This document shows positions 45,831 through 55,329 of a stretch of 64,000 nt of DNA, one piece after another. The notes beneath the pieces are model-generated. The model did no database searches. It was given only the letters and a program-made list of their open reading frames with translations, and was not told the DNA's origin. The number at the start of each line of letters is the position of its first letter. Within the stretch, counting starts at the first letter, position 1. This stretch comes from CAZCEC01 sp964497615 (GTDB taxonomy: Bacteria; Chloroflexota; Anaerolineae; Anaerolineales; UBA6663): contig CAZCEC010000012.1 of the NCBI GenBank assembly GCA_964497615.1, positions 49,711 through 113,710 on the forward strand, given 5' to 3'. Position numbers and translations under genes: made by a program.

Positions 45831-48800
45831 ATGCTGATTGAAGCGACGCCGGCCGAACAGGCCAGCGACAGCCGAGAGGTCATCCTGGACAAGCTCCAGG
45901 AGATCGTGGCTGGCGCCCTGGGGTTGGATCAGGCCGACATTGAAGCTGATGTACCCTTCACCGAACTCGGGGCCAGCTCCCTTGCCCTGGTGGATGCCTT
46001 TCGGGCCATCACCGAGCACTTTGGTGTCCGGCCTTCCATTCGCAGGGTGTTCAACGAATTTGACACCCTGGAGCGCCTGGCCGGGTATGTGCTCGACCTC
46101 CTGGCCACACAGCCCGCGGATCAGGCCGAGGCGCAGCGCGCCGCGCAGCCGGCCGCATTGCCGCAGTCTGGGCAGGCGCTCACCAGCCTGCCCCTATCGG
46201 CGGCCCAGACTCACCTTTGGTTTCTGGCCGCATATTCCGACGGAGCCATGTTGGCACACACGCATCGAGCGGTGCTGCAGCTCATCGGCCCTCTGGACGT
46301 GGCCGCCCTGGAACATGCGCTGCAAGCAGTCACCGACCGGCACGAGGCCTTGCGGCTGATCTTCAACGCTGGCGACGCCCAGCAAATCGCCAGCGACTAC
46401 CCGGTCAAGCTCTCCTTAGTCGATCTTTCTGCTACCACTAGCGAGGAACAGCCGGCGGCGGTGGGCCGCTGGCTGCGCGAGGAATGCCGGCAGCCCTTCG
46501 AGCCGGCCGCCTCGCTCTGGCGGGCCGCGCTGCTGCGGCTGGGCCCCGAGCGCCACCTGCTGGTTGTCAATGTTCATGCCCTGGCCGCCGATGAGCCTGC
46601 TCTGCGCCGGGTTATCACCGAGACGGCCGCGTTCTACTCCGCTGGGCTGGTTGGCGATGAACCTCGCCTGGAGCCACCCGTGCCCCTGCGCGAGTACGGC
46701 CGCGTGCTTAGCGAGCACGAACACCAGGCGCAGTACCAACGGTCCCGTGTTTACTGGTCGGAGCTGTACGCCGATGGCATCCCGCAGATCGACCTGACCT
46801 GGTGGCAGTCGCGGCCACCCGTCAAAAACTACGCCGGGGCGCGCCTGGTTATGCCAGTGCCAGAGGCGCTCAGCCAATCCATCCAGGCCTGGAGCGCCGC
46901 CCACAAGACCTCTCCCTTCGTTACGGTGTTGGCCGCCTTTCAGCTTTGGCTGCACCGCCTGAGTGGGCAGGCCGATCTGGTGGTTGGGGTCTTTAGCCAG
47001 GGCGCCACCCAACTGCCCCGGTCCGGCACGCTGGTGGCGAACACCACCAACCCCCTGCCGCTGCGCACCCAGGTGGCGGCCACGGCCACATTCAGTGACC
47101 ATGTCCAAACGGTGCAGCAGGGCTTGTTGGCCGCGTTTGACCACCAGGATTACCCGTTTGCCGCCATCATCCACGACCTGAACCCCGAGCGCGATCAAAG
47201 CCGCTCCCCCATCTTCTCCGTCGGCTTCGACTGGCAGACGAGCAAGTCCGTGCCCGCCTTTGCCGGCTTGCGTGTCGAGCCGGTCACCGCGCCGGTCCAA
47301 TTTGTGCCCTACGATCTTTGCCTGACCGTGGTCGAACTGCAAGGCCAATGGCAGTTCCAGTGCGATTACAGCACGGAGCTCTTCGATGCGCCCATCATGC
47401 CCCGCTGGCTAAGCGCATTCCGGCACCTGCTGTCTGCCTGCCTCGAGCAGGATCAACAGCCTGCCGCGCGCTTGCCGCTGTTGGCGCCGAACGAGCGCCG
47501 GCAGTTGCTCGTGGACTGGAACGACACTGCCCAGCCGTATACGCACACGACCAAGATTCACCAGTTGTTCGAGGCGCAAGCCGCGCGCTCGCCGCAGGCC
47601 GTGGCGCTGATGTGCGCCGGCCGGCAACTGACCTTTGCCGAATTGAACCAGGCCGCAGACGAGGCCGCCGCGGCCCTGCGCGCGGCCGGGGTGGGGCCGG
47701 GCCAGTTCGTCGGTCTGTGTGTCGAGCGCTCCCTGGGCATGATGGTGGGCCTGCTGGCCATCCTCAAGACCGGCGGCGCCTACGTTCCGCTCGACCCCGC
47801 TTTCCCCGCCGACCGGCTGGCCTTTATGCTGCAAGACTCCGGGACCGGCTTTCTCGTCACCGAGCCGGCGCTGCGGCAGCTCTTTCCTGGCTATGGCGGG
47901 CTAACCTTCCTGGTGGAAGACCTGGCACTCGTTGGCCCAACGGAGCCAACCCGCCTGCCGGCCCTCGAACCGGCTCAGGCCCCGCCGCCCGCCCCGCCAG
48001 CCGGCGGCGACCTGGCGCTGATGATATACACCTCGGGCTCCACCGGCCTGCCCAAGGGCGTGCCCATCACCCATCGCAGTGTTGTTAATCTGCTTCAGGC
48101 TTACCAGGCCGAGCCGGGCCTCACCAGCACCGACCGCCTGCTCGCCGTGACGACCCTGTCCTTTGACATCTCCGAGGTGGAGCTCTTCCTGCCGTTGGTG
48201 GTGGGCGCCACCATTGTGCTCGCCACCCAGGATGAGGCCGCCGATGGCGTGCGGCTTCTGGAGCTGTTGCAGCGCGCGGGCGTCACCTTCCTGCAAGCCA
48301 CGCCCGCCACCTGGCGCATGCTCCTGGCGGCGGGCTGGCAAGGCGACGGCCGCCTGCGCATGGTCAGCGGCGGTGAAGCCCTGACCCGCGAGTTGGCTGA
48401 CNNNNNNNNNNGCGGCGGGGCCCTCTGGAATCTGTACGGCCCCACCGAGACCACGATCTGGTCCACCATCCACCGCGTGGAGAAGGCCGCTGGCCCGGTC
48501 CCGATCGGCCGCCCGATGGCCAATACCCAGGTGTATGTGCTCGACGGACACCTGGAACCAACGCCGCTGGGCGTGCCGGGTGAGTTATATATCGGCGGCG
48601 ACGGCGTGAGCGCTGGCTATTGGCGGCGCCCAGAGCTGACCGAGGAACGCTTTGTGCCCAATCCTTTCGTGGAGGCTGCGGGCGGCCCGCGGCCGAGCCT
48701 CTACCGGACGGGNNNNNNNNNNGCGACCTGGTGCGCTGGCTGCCCAACGGCGATTTGGCGTACCTGGGCCGGATGGATTTCCAGGTCAAGGTCAAGGGAT

Positions 48801-50611
48801 TTCGAATTGAACTGGGGGAGGTGGAGAGCGTGTTGGCCAGCCACGCCGCCATCCAGCGCTGCGTGGTCATCGCCCGCGAAGACGGCCAGCCCGAGAAGTA
48901 CCTGGCCGCCTACTTTGTCACCCGCTCTGGCCAGGCCGCCCCGACCACGGCCGACCTGCGTGCGCACCTGGCTGCGAAGCTGCCCGACTACATGATCCCC
49001 GCGGCATTTGTGCCCTTGGAAACGCTGCCCCAAACGCCCAACGGCAAGCTGGATCGCAAGGCCCTACCCGCGCCCGAGCGCTCGCTGCGCGCCGGGCTGG
49101 ATGAGACATACGCGCCCCCCCGCGACCGGGTGGAAGAGACGCTCTGCCGCATCTGGGGCGAGGTGCTCGGCCTGGAGCGGGTTGGCATCCACGACAACTT
49201 CTTCCATCTGGGTGGTCACTCGCTGCTGCTGACGCCGCTCGTCCTTAAGCTGCGCGAGTACTTCCGGCTGCGCTTGAGCATGCGTGAATTCTTTGCCCGC
49301 CCCACTGTAGCCGAGTTGGCGGAGCTCATCGCCGAGGCCCGCCGGCACCGCGCACCCGGTGATAACGGCTACCGCCTCGGACCGGCGGTCCGGCAGGATG
49401 GCCCCGAGGCGAAGGCCCGCTTCGACTTCCTCCGCGAGCAAGCCCAACTGGACCCTTCCGTCCAGCCTAACGGACGGCCCTATACCGCTGGCACGGGTCC
49501 CAGCCGCCTGTTGATGACCGGCGCAACGGGCTTCGTGGGCGCATACATGCTGCGGGACTTCCTCGAGCAGACCAGCGTAACGCTCTACTGCCTCGTGCGC
49601 GCCAAGAGCGAAGCCGCCGGTCTCGAACGCATCCGCCGCCAGGCCGCCCGCCTGGGCCTGTGGCAGCCGGGCTATGCCGAGCGGCTGCGCATCGTCACCG
49701 GCGATGTGAGCCAGCCCAGGCTCGGCCTCGAACCCGGGGCCTATCAGCGTCTGGCGCACGAGGTGGATACCGTGCTCCACTCGGCGGCGGTCGTCAACTT
49801 CATCTATCCGTTCCAGGCCATGAAGGCCGTCAACGTCGACGGCGTTCAGCGGGTGATCGAGTTTGCGTTTGAGGGCCAAGTCAAGCCGGTGCACTACCTC
49901 TCGACCACCGCCATCTGGCCGATGGGTGCTCATCGCACGTTCACCGAAGACATGGACCTGGATCAGGACCTGCTGCTGAACCTGGCCTATGACGAGACCA
50001 AGTGGGTGGCCGAAAAGATGCTGCGCCAGGCCGCCGGGCGCGGACTGCCGGTGGCGGTCTATCGCCCTGGCGAAGTTTCCGGCGACAGCCGCACGGGCGC
50101 GTCTGATCTCTCGCACCTGGCCAGCGCCATTCTGAAGGGCGGCCTCCAGGCCGGCGTCTTCCCCGCGCTGAATTCGTATCTGGACGCCGCGCCGGTCGAC
50201 TATGTGGCTCAGGCCGTGGTCTACCTGATGACGCAGCGCCAGCCGCTGGGCCGCGCCTTTCACCTCTGCAACCCGCGCCCCATGCACGCCCACGATGCCT
50301 ATCGCTGGCTGCAGGGGCATGGCTATGCGTTTGAGGTGCTGCCCTTTGACGAGTGGCGGTGGCGCGTGCTGGCCAGTCCCGCATTCGCGCAGAATGCGCT
50401 CTACCCGTTTGCGGCCCTGTTGGAGGAGTTCTCGGAGCTAAGCCTGGAATTGCCCGTCTGGGAAACGACCGCCACGGTCCGCGAGTTTGCGGGCAGCCCC
50501 GTGGCCTGCCCGCCGCTGGATGAGGCGCTGGCCGACACCTATCTCCGCTACTTCATCGAATCCGGCTTTTTGCCCACCGCCGAGGCGCTCACCGAGGGCC
50601 TCCACCCTTGA
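45831..50611 (+). CDS. NRPS ACP-C-A-PCP-R with thioester reductase (two assembly gaps)
   Basis: About 1589 aa after repair of the gap at 48713. Domains in order: carrier about 13-90 (ELGASSLAL); C domain about 110-560; A domain about 590-1080 with IYTSGSTGLPKG, LYGPTETT and GRxDFQVKVKGFRIE; PCP with LGGHSLL; NAD(P)H-dependent reductase with TGATGFVG and YDETK (YxxxK). The C-domain motif HHxxxDG reads HALAADE, so the catalytic second His is Ala. My reading of the A-domain pocket (D-I-V-Q-M-S-L-I-W) resembles glycine-type codes, tentatively. The reductase would release an aldehyde or alcohol. An apparent frame change near 48.7 kb is an assembly artefact: if the flanks share one G, the frame runs through and restores RTGDLVRW. 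ATG 45831 has AGGA 7 bases upstream. Confidence 0.9.
48402..48411. other. Assembly gap (10 N) in the NRPS adenylation domain
   Basis: Ten N between GEALTRELAD and GGALWNLYGPTETT. The frame is unchanged across it. A few residues of helix are missing compared with ordinary A domains. Confidence 0.95.
48713..48722. other. Assembly gap (10 N) that breaks the NRPS frame artificially
   Basis: The frame differs before and after the gap. The left flank ends ACGGG and the right flank begins GCGACCTGG. Merging them by one shared G gives ACGGGCGACCTG, which encodes the conserved TGDL and restores the frame (net change of 11 bases). The contigs probably overlap. Confidence 0.85.
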
Positions 50612-50648
50612 TCGTCTCGGAATTAATGGGCCACGCACTCGCGCCACG

Positions 50649-50673
50649 GACGTCAGGCCTCCGGGCCGGCGTC
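50649..50673 (+). terminator. Weak hairpin after the NRPS gene, possible terminator
   Basis: GACG...CGTC outer arms and GGCC...GGCC inner arms form an imperfect GC-rich stem 38 bases after the NRPS stop. No T-run follows, so termination here is doubtful. The next promoter starts about 40 bases on. Confidence 0.25.
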
Positions 50674-50711
50674 ATAGCCTGCGAATTGCCTATGTTGGGG
50701 TCTGCGGCCAA

Positions 50712-50740
50712 TTGAGTTTCGCAAGGCCGCATGCTAGAAT
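50712..50740 (+). promoter_or_regulatory. Candidate sigma70 promoter of the A'-B'-K1'-K2'-exporter unit
   Basis: TTGAGT (50712-50717) and TAGAAT (50735-50740) with a 17-base spacer, 29 bases before ATG 50770. It makes the second quartet independently transcribed from the NRPS gene upstream. Confidence 0.55.
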
Positions 50741-50755
50741 TCGCGCCTAATCGCA

Positions 50756-50761
50756 AAGGAG
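50756..50761 (+). promoter_or_regulatory. Ribosome-binding site deciding the start of A'
   Basis: AAGGAG, 8 bases before ATG 50770. It argues against the longer in-frame start at 50731, which would lie inside the -10 region. Confidence 0.65.
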
Positions 50762-50769
50762 CCAACCCA

Positions 50770-51027
50770 ATGAACAGCGCTGACAAGCCGCCGACGCAAA
50801 TGACCCAGCCCCTTGTAATCGATCTGGGCCGCCAGAGAGCCAAGAAGCTGAAGCAATTCAAGCAGGGCGAGGGGGAACTGTGGGATGAACTCCAGGCGGT
50901 GATCGAAAAGGTTCACGCGGAACTCGGGGCCTCGGCCGACGGTAAGGTCCTGGTTCCGGTGGTGATGATCTATGAACGGAAGCCAAAGCGGTCAAGCCTG
51001 GATCAACTCATCTTCCCCCGCATATAG
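50770..51027 (+). CDS. A': small protein of unknown function, 85 aa, paralogue of A
   Basis: 85 aa from ATG 50770. The core QPLVIDLGRQRAKKLKQF, ELWDELQAVIEKV and GKVLVPVVMIY matches A (42469-42732) nearly end to end, with the variable N-terminus shorter and the C-terminus ending SSLDQLIFPRI. Predicted pattern: strand, basic helix, acidic amphipathic helix, strand, basic tail. No membrane span or signal peptide. It heads a five-gene plus-strand unit (A'-B'-K1'-K2'-exporter), 23 bases before B'. The family and its function are unknown to me. Conservation of order with A in the mirrored copy is the best evidence that it is a real gene. Confidence 0.82.
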   Translation: MNSADKPPTQMTQPLVIDLGRQRAKKLKQFKQGEGELWDELQAVIEKVHAELGASADGKVLVPVVMIYERKPKRSSLDQLIFPRI

Positions 51028-51050
51028 GCCATCAGAAGGGAGAGTCCACC

Positions 51051-51500
51051 ATGTCCGAAGCAGAGCCGGTCGTAACGCTGCACGCGGTAGACGAGCCGTT
51101 GGGCTCTCAAAACAAGCCCATCGTCGTCGAGTTCAGGAAGCCCAAGAACAAAAAGAAGAAGACGTCAGTCACTGAGGCTGGCGCTCAGTATTCGCCGGAG
51201 TTGGAGGATGTGCAGCGCCTTGGCACCCAGGCCCTGCGGATCACTCGCAAAACGGCCAATGCGTTCGTGAAGGGCCTGGAAACCTACGAACATGAGCGCA
51301 TGCGTTCGGCGAGCGAGAAGAAGGACGGCGCCATCGAGGACTTTCTGTACAACGCCGGCAAAGCCGCCAGCGTGTACCTGAAAGAAGCCAGCGACATCCC
51401 GGTGGACGTGACTGAATCCATCCGGCAGAGCACCTACCAGAAACGGCTGCGCAAGCGAATGCGCCGGATTTCAAAGGCGATCCGCAACTGGCGCCGGTAA
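51051..51500 (+). CDS. B': small basic protein of unknown function, 149 aa, paralogue of B
   Basis: 149 aa, the same length as B, with an AAGGGAGAG site before the ATG. Core: NKPIVVEFRKPKNKKKK (strand plus Lys patch), a helix containing GLETYEHER and RSASEKKDGAIEDFLYN, then DIPVDVTESI and a strongly basic C-terminus RMRRISKAIRNWRR. The N-terminal PIVV-acidic-Lys pattern recalls the PLVIDLG-Lys segment of A and A', hinting that the A and B families share a small strand-plus-basic motif. The amphipathic basic end with Trp could bind a membrane surface; this is inference. It is followed 22 bases later by K1', without the hairpin found after B. Confidence 0.82.
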   Translation: MSEAEPVVTLHAVDEPLGSQNKPIVVEFRKPKNKKKKTSVTEAGAQYSPELEDVQRLGTQALRITRKTANAFVKGLETYEHERMRSASEKKDGAIEDFLYNAGKAASVYLKEASDIPVDVTESIRQSTYQKRLRKRMRRISKAIRNWRR

Positions 51501-51522
51501 GGCTCCCAGGCTGCCGCCGACA

Positions 51523-53385
51523 ATGAAGCGCAGCGCCAACGGCGCTCGCGATGAGACGCGGGACGGTGTCGTCGCGGACCTGCCGCGCCGGCCGTTCCTG
51601 GAAGTCTCGTCGGGCGATGCCGCCCTCGGCCAGATGCGGCAGGTGGCCTTTGAGGCCAGCCGGTGGCGGGCATTCCGGCGGCTGCTCACCTGGCTCAACC
51701 TGGTCCTGTATTTTGTCCTGCGCACCGCCCTCGCCTGGCTGACCGGACGCGACTCGCCTGCCCGGCGCGCGCACCGGCTGCGGCGCGCGTTCGAGCGCCA
51801 CGATGGGGCTCTCATCAAGCTGGGCCTGCACCTGGCCACGCGCATTGATTTCTTGCCCTGGGCCTACTGCAACGAGCTGGCGCGCATGTCCGACCGCATG
51901 GAACCCTTCCCGGTCGAAGACGCGCTGGCCGTCATCGAGCGCAGCACCGGTCGGTCCATCCCCGCCGTCTTCAGCGACTTCGACCCCGAACCGATCCTGT
52001 CAACCGTCGTGGCCTGCACCTACCAGGCCATCTTGCGTTCCGGCGAAAAGGTCACCGTCAAGGTGCGCCGGCCAGATATCGGGCCGCAGTTCATGGCCGA
52101 TATCCAGGCGTTCAATTGGCTGCTGAACCTGGCCGAGGCCCTGACGGTCTTCAAGCCCGGCTTCACCCGCGGGCTGCGCTACGACTTACGGGAAGCCCTG
52201 CTGGAGGAGTTGGATCTGGTCCAGGAGGCGCGCCGGCAAGATGCCTTCCGCCGCGCCGCGCTGACATCCCGCAAAGGCTACTTTTCCGCGCCGCGCGTTC
52301 ACCTCGAGCTGACCACGGAAGAGGTCGTCGTGAACGAATTCGCCAGCGGCATGTGGCTGTGGGAGCTGCTGGGCGCCGTCGAGCAGGGCAACGAAACGGT
52401 CCTGGCCCAGGCCCGCGCCATGAACATCGATCCGCGCAAAGTGGCCAAGCGGCTGTTGTGGGTGAACGCCTGGGCCTGGGATGAAAACCTTTTCTTTCAA
52501 AGCGACCCGCAGCCCAACGCCATCATCGTCGGCCCAGACAGCACCTTGTATTTCATCAACTTCACCAGCACTGGCGCCCTCAACCGGACCAAGCGGCAGG
52601 CGATGCGCCAGATCCTGACCTATGCCCGCCAGCGCGACCCGCAGAGCATGGCGCGGGCCGCCCTGGCCCTCATGGAACCGCTGCCCCCGATCGACCTCAT
52701 CGAACTGACTCAGGAGTTGGAAGGCTATATCTGGCAGTTGATCTACGCGCTGGAGGCCAAGCCCACCAGCCTGCCCTGGCAGCATCGCACTTCGGCGATC
52801 CTGTGGACCGGGATCATGCGGCTGGCGCTCAAGTACGCCATCGTGATCGATATCCAGGTGCTGCGGCTGCTCAACGCGACGCTGCTGTTCGAATCCATGG
52901 CCGCCCGCCTCCACCCGCGCGTCGATTTTGTCGCCGAGTACTGGAAGTTCAATCTCAACCGGGCCGAGCAGGCCCGCCGCCGCGTGACCGATACCCTCAT
53001 TGCCCTGCAAGATGGCCGGAATGACGAGCAATACGTCATCCGCCTGGACCGCATGGCCACCATCCTGGAGGGTTTCTCGCTCCAGACCCGCCACAGCCTG
53101 AGCCTGCCCTCGGTGAATTTCAGCACTTTGACGAGCAAGTGGTCCTTTGCGTTCTATAACGTGCTCCGCTTCCTGGCGTTTGCCCTGGCCGTGACGGTGG
53201 GGGCCGGGCTGCTGGTCTCGTTCAATCTCTACCTCAGTGGCCAGCCCTTGCTGACGGCCGCCGCGATGTTTCGCTTCCTCATCGCCCACCCCCTCTACCA
53301 GGCCGTGCTGCTATTCCTGCTGCTGGTTCACGGCCGGGCGGTTTTGTTCCGCCTGGACGACCGTGAGCCGGAGGTTCGGCGATGA
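51523..53385 (+). CDS. K1': UbiB/ABC1-family pseudokinase
   Basis: 620 aa UbiB-fold protein. It is degenerate at other points than K1. KxGQ reads KLGL (99-102); the nucleotide loop is ILSTVVACTYQA; Lys180 in VTVKVRRP is kept. The catalytic block HxDPHPxN reads QSDPQPNA (326-333, both His and the Asn position changed) and DFG reads NFT (346-348). Family framework motifs around them are well conserved (ALLEELDLVQEAR, FASGMWLWELL), so the fold should be sound. Hydrophobic segments lie near 55-72 and in a C-terminal hairpin. The last codons overlap the start of K2' by 4 bases (ATGA), giving translational coupling and roughly equal amounts, as expected for subunits of one complex. Confidence 0.9.
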   Translation: MKRSANGARDETRDGVVADLPRRPFLEVSSGDAALGQMRQVAFEASRWRAFRRLLTWLNLVLYFVLRTALAWLTGRDSPARRAHRLRRAFERHDGALIKLGLHLATRIDFLPWAYCNELARMSDRMEPFPVEDALAVIERSTGRSIPAVFSDFDPEPILSTVVACTYQAILRSGEKVTVKVRRPDIGPQFMADIQAFNWLLNLAEALTVFKPGFTRGLRYDLREALLEELDLVQEARRQDAFRRAALTSRKGYFSAPRVHLELTTEEVVVNEFASGMWLWELLGAVEQGNETVLAQARAMNIDPRKVAKRLLWVNAWAWDENLFFQSDPQPNAIIVGPDSTLYFINFTSTGALNRTKRQAMRQILTYARQRDPQSMARAALALMEPLPPIDLIELTQELEGYIWQLIYALEAKPTSLPWQHRTSAILWTGIMRLALKYAIVIDIQVLRLLNATLLFESMAARLHPRVDFVAEYWKFNLNRAEQARRRVTDTLIALQDGRNDEQYVIRLDRMATILEGFSLQTRHSLSLPSVNFSTLTSKWSFAFYNVLRFLAFALAVTVGAGLLVSFNLYLSGQPLLTAAAMFRFLIAHPLYQAVLLFLLLVHGRAVLFRLDDREPEVRR

Positions 53386-55292
53386 GCACCCTGGCCGACG
53401 GGCCCGCCGCCCCAGCCCGCCGCCTGGTACTTGAAGCCATGGCCGCGCGCGCCAGCCTCGATCGCCAGCCGGCTACGCTCGAAAGCGTCCTGCACCCGCT
53501 GCCGCGCCGCGAGCAGGTCATTGATCCCGCTCACGGACGCATCAGCCTGCCACTGATCGAGCCGGTCCGCTTCAAGACCTCGCTCTGGAAAAGCCTGCGC
53601 CGCCTGCTCACCTGGCTGCGCCTGTTCACTGTCGTGATGCTGGGGGACTTTGCCGACCGCCTCCGGCGGCGCGATTCGCTGGAACGGCGCGCCATGCGCT
53701 TGCGCCGGGCGCTGGAGCGGGCCGGCGGCACCTTTGTCAAGCTTGGCCAGCAGGCCGCGATGCGGATTGACCTGCTGCCGTGGGCCTACTGCGTCGAGCT
53801 GTCCAAGATGCTCGACCAAATGCCCCCGTTTCCATTTGAGAAAGCGCTGCAAGCCATCGAGCGCACCATCGGCCGGCCGTGGCAGGAAGTCTTCGCGGTG
53901 ATCGACCCGGTGCCGGTTGGCTCGGCTTCGATAGCGTGCGTCTACCAGGCCACGCTGAAGGATGGCTCGAAGGTCGTCGCCAAGGTGCGCCGGCCGGGCA
54001 TTCCCGAAGCCTTTATGGCCGATCTCAAGGTGTTCGATTGGCTGGCGGGCCTGGCGGAATTGCTGACAATCATGCGCCCCGGCTACACCCGCAACCTGCG
54101 CATCGAACTGCGCGCCATCCTGCTGGACGAGCTGAATTTCCAGAACGAGGGGCGCTTCCAGGACATCTTCCGGCGCAATGCAAAGAAGTCGGGCCGTGAT
54201 TTCTTCACCGCCCCCCGCGTATACTTTGAATACTCCGGCCAAGAAGTGCTGGTGCAGGAGTTTATCAGCGGGCTGTGGGCCTGGGAGGTCATGGCGGCGG
54301 TGGAGCAGAAGCAGCCCGAAGGCCGCGCCTTGCTGCGGCGGCTCAACATCGACCCTGCCCTGGTCGCCCGCCGCATCCTGTGGGCGTCGTTCTGGAGCAT
54401 GGAAGCCCACGTCTTCTTCCATGCCGACCCGCACCCGGCCAATATCCTGATCCGCCCCAACAACGAGGTGGTCTTTATCGATTTCGGAAGCTGCGGCAGC
54501 TTCAATAACCAGCAGCGCATCGCCCTAGAGCAGATGGTGCTGGCCATGCACGACCACGATGTCGAAACTATGTCGCGCGCGACCTTAATTCTAATGGAGC
54601 CGATGCCGCCCGTGGACGTGCCGGCCCTGATGAAGGAAACCCAAGATGAATACCTGCGCGTGCTGCACACCTTCAGCACCCCGGCCCAATACACCCAGTA
54701 TTGGGAGCGCACGTCGGCCCGCCAGTGGCTCACGATGGTGAAAATCGCCCGCAAATACAAACTGCCGTCCAATCTGCACATGCTGCGCATGATCCGGGCG
54801 ACGCTGCTCTACGACTCAATCGTCTTGCGCCTCGACAATCAGCTCAATCGCTATGATGAATACCTGCTGTTTATGAAGGACCTGGCCGGATTGGTAAAAA
54901 ACAAATGGCGCCAGCGCCTGCGCGACAACAGCGGCGACAACTTCTTCCTCAACCTCGAAGAGGCAGGCGATGCGCTCAACGACCTCATGCTCAACACCCA
55001 ATCGGCCCTGGGCCGGCCCATTGTCACCCTGGGCTCGACCATCAGCAAAAGCATCTTCAGCGCCAGCGTGCTCGTGCGGCTCGCCGGCCGCATCATCGTC
55101 ATCACCCTCCTGGCGATGCTGGGCGTTCAGCTCTGGCATGCCGCGACGGGCGAGGTCCTGACGCTGGGGACGGCGCTCACCGCCGTCATCCAAAACCGGC
55201 TGTATCAGGTGCTCGTGCTGGGCGCAGTGCTCTTGAATATGCGCCACATCATTGTCCGGCTGACAGAGCCCGACGTCAGCCGGCCCACCTAG
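53382..55292 (+). CDS. K2': UbiB/ABC1 (AarF) family protein with complete kinase motifs
   Basis: 636 aa. All ABC1/UbiB hallmarks are intact: KLGQ 120-123, GSASIACVYQA near 180-190, VVAKVRRP with Lys201, DELN in the ExD-type position, HADPHPAN 347-354 and DFG 367-369. The sequence is very close to K2 (37759-39711) over the whole fold, including the C-terminal end NMRHIIVRL against NIRHIMFRL. Two C-terminal membrane helices are likely, as in UbiB. It starts inside the stop of K1' and is followed after 37 bases by the FHA/ABC exporter. In COQ8/UbiB proteins the KxGQ segment restrains protein-kinase activity and favours ATPase activity, so a lipid-extracting ATPase role is as likely as phosphorylation. 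Confidence 0.9.
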   Translation: MSTLADGPAAPARRLVLEAMAARASLDRQPATLESVLHPLPRREQVIDPAHGRISLPLIEPVRFKTSLWKSLRRLLTWLRLFTVVMLGDFADRLRRRDSLERRAMRLRRALERAGGTFVKLGQQAAMRIDLLPWAYCVELSKMLDQMPPFPFEKALQAIERTIGRPWQEVFAVIDPVPVGSASIACVYQATLKDGSKVVAKVRRPGIPEAFMADLKVFDWLAGLAELLTIMRPGYTRNLRIELRAILLDELNFQNEGRFQDIFRRNAKKSGRDFFTAPRVYFEYSGQEVLVQEFISGLWAWEVMAAVEQKQPEGRALLRRLNIDPALVARRILWASFWSMEAHVFFHADPHPANILIRPNNEVVFIDFGSCGSFNNQQRIALEQMVLAMHDHDVETMSRATLILMEPMPPVDVPALMKETQDEYLRVLHTFSTPAQYTQYWERTSARQWLTMVKIARKYKLPSNLHMLRMIRATLLYDSIVLRLDNQLNRYDEYLLFMKDLAGLVKNKWRQRLRDNSGDNFFLNLEEAGDALNDLMLNTQSALGRPIVTLGSTISKSIFSASVLVRLAGRIIVITLLAMLGVQLWHAATGEVLTLGTALTAVIQNRLYQVLVLGAVLLNMRHIIVRLTEPDVSRPT

Positions 55293-55329
55293 ACAGGCTG
55301 CGTCCAGCCGCCAGGCGCGGGAGACTAAC

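Noticed and set aside
48620..50611. A separate PCP-reductase gene starting after the second NRPS gap
   Set aside because: It continues the adenylation domain of the preceding frame exactly at the gap. The split is an assembly artefact.
50649..50673. Strong intrinsic terminator after the NRPS gene
   Set aside because: The stem is imperfect and no T-run follows; it is kept only as a low-confidence structure.
50731..51027. A 98-aa version of A' starting at 50731
   Set aside because: That start lies inside the -10 region and lacks a ribosome-binding site. ATG 50770 has AAGGAG at a normal distance and matches A.
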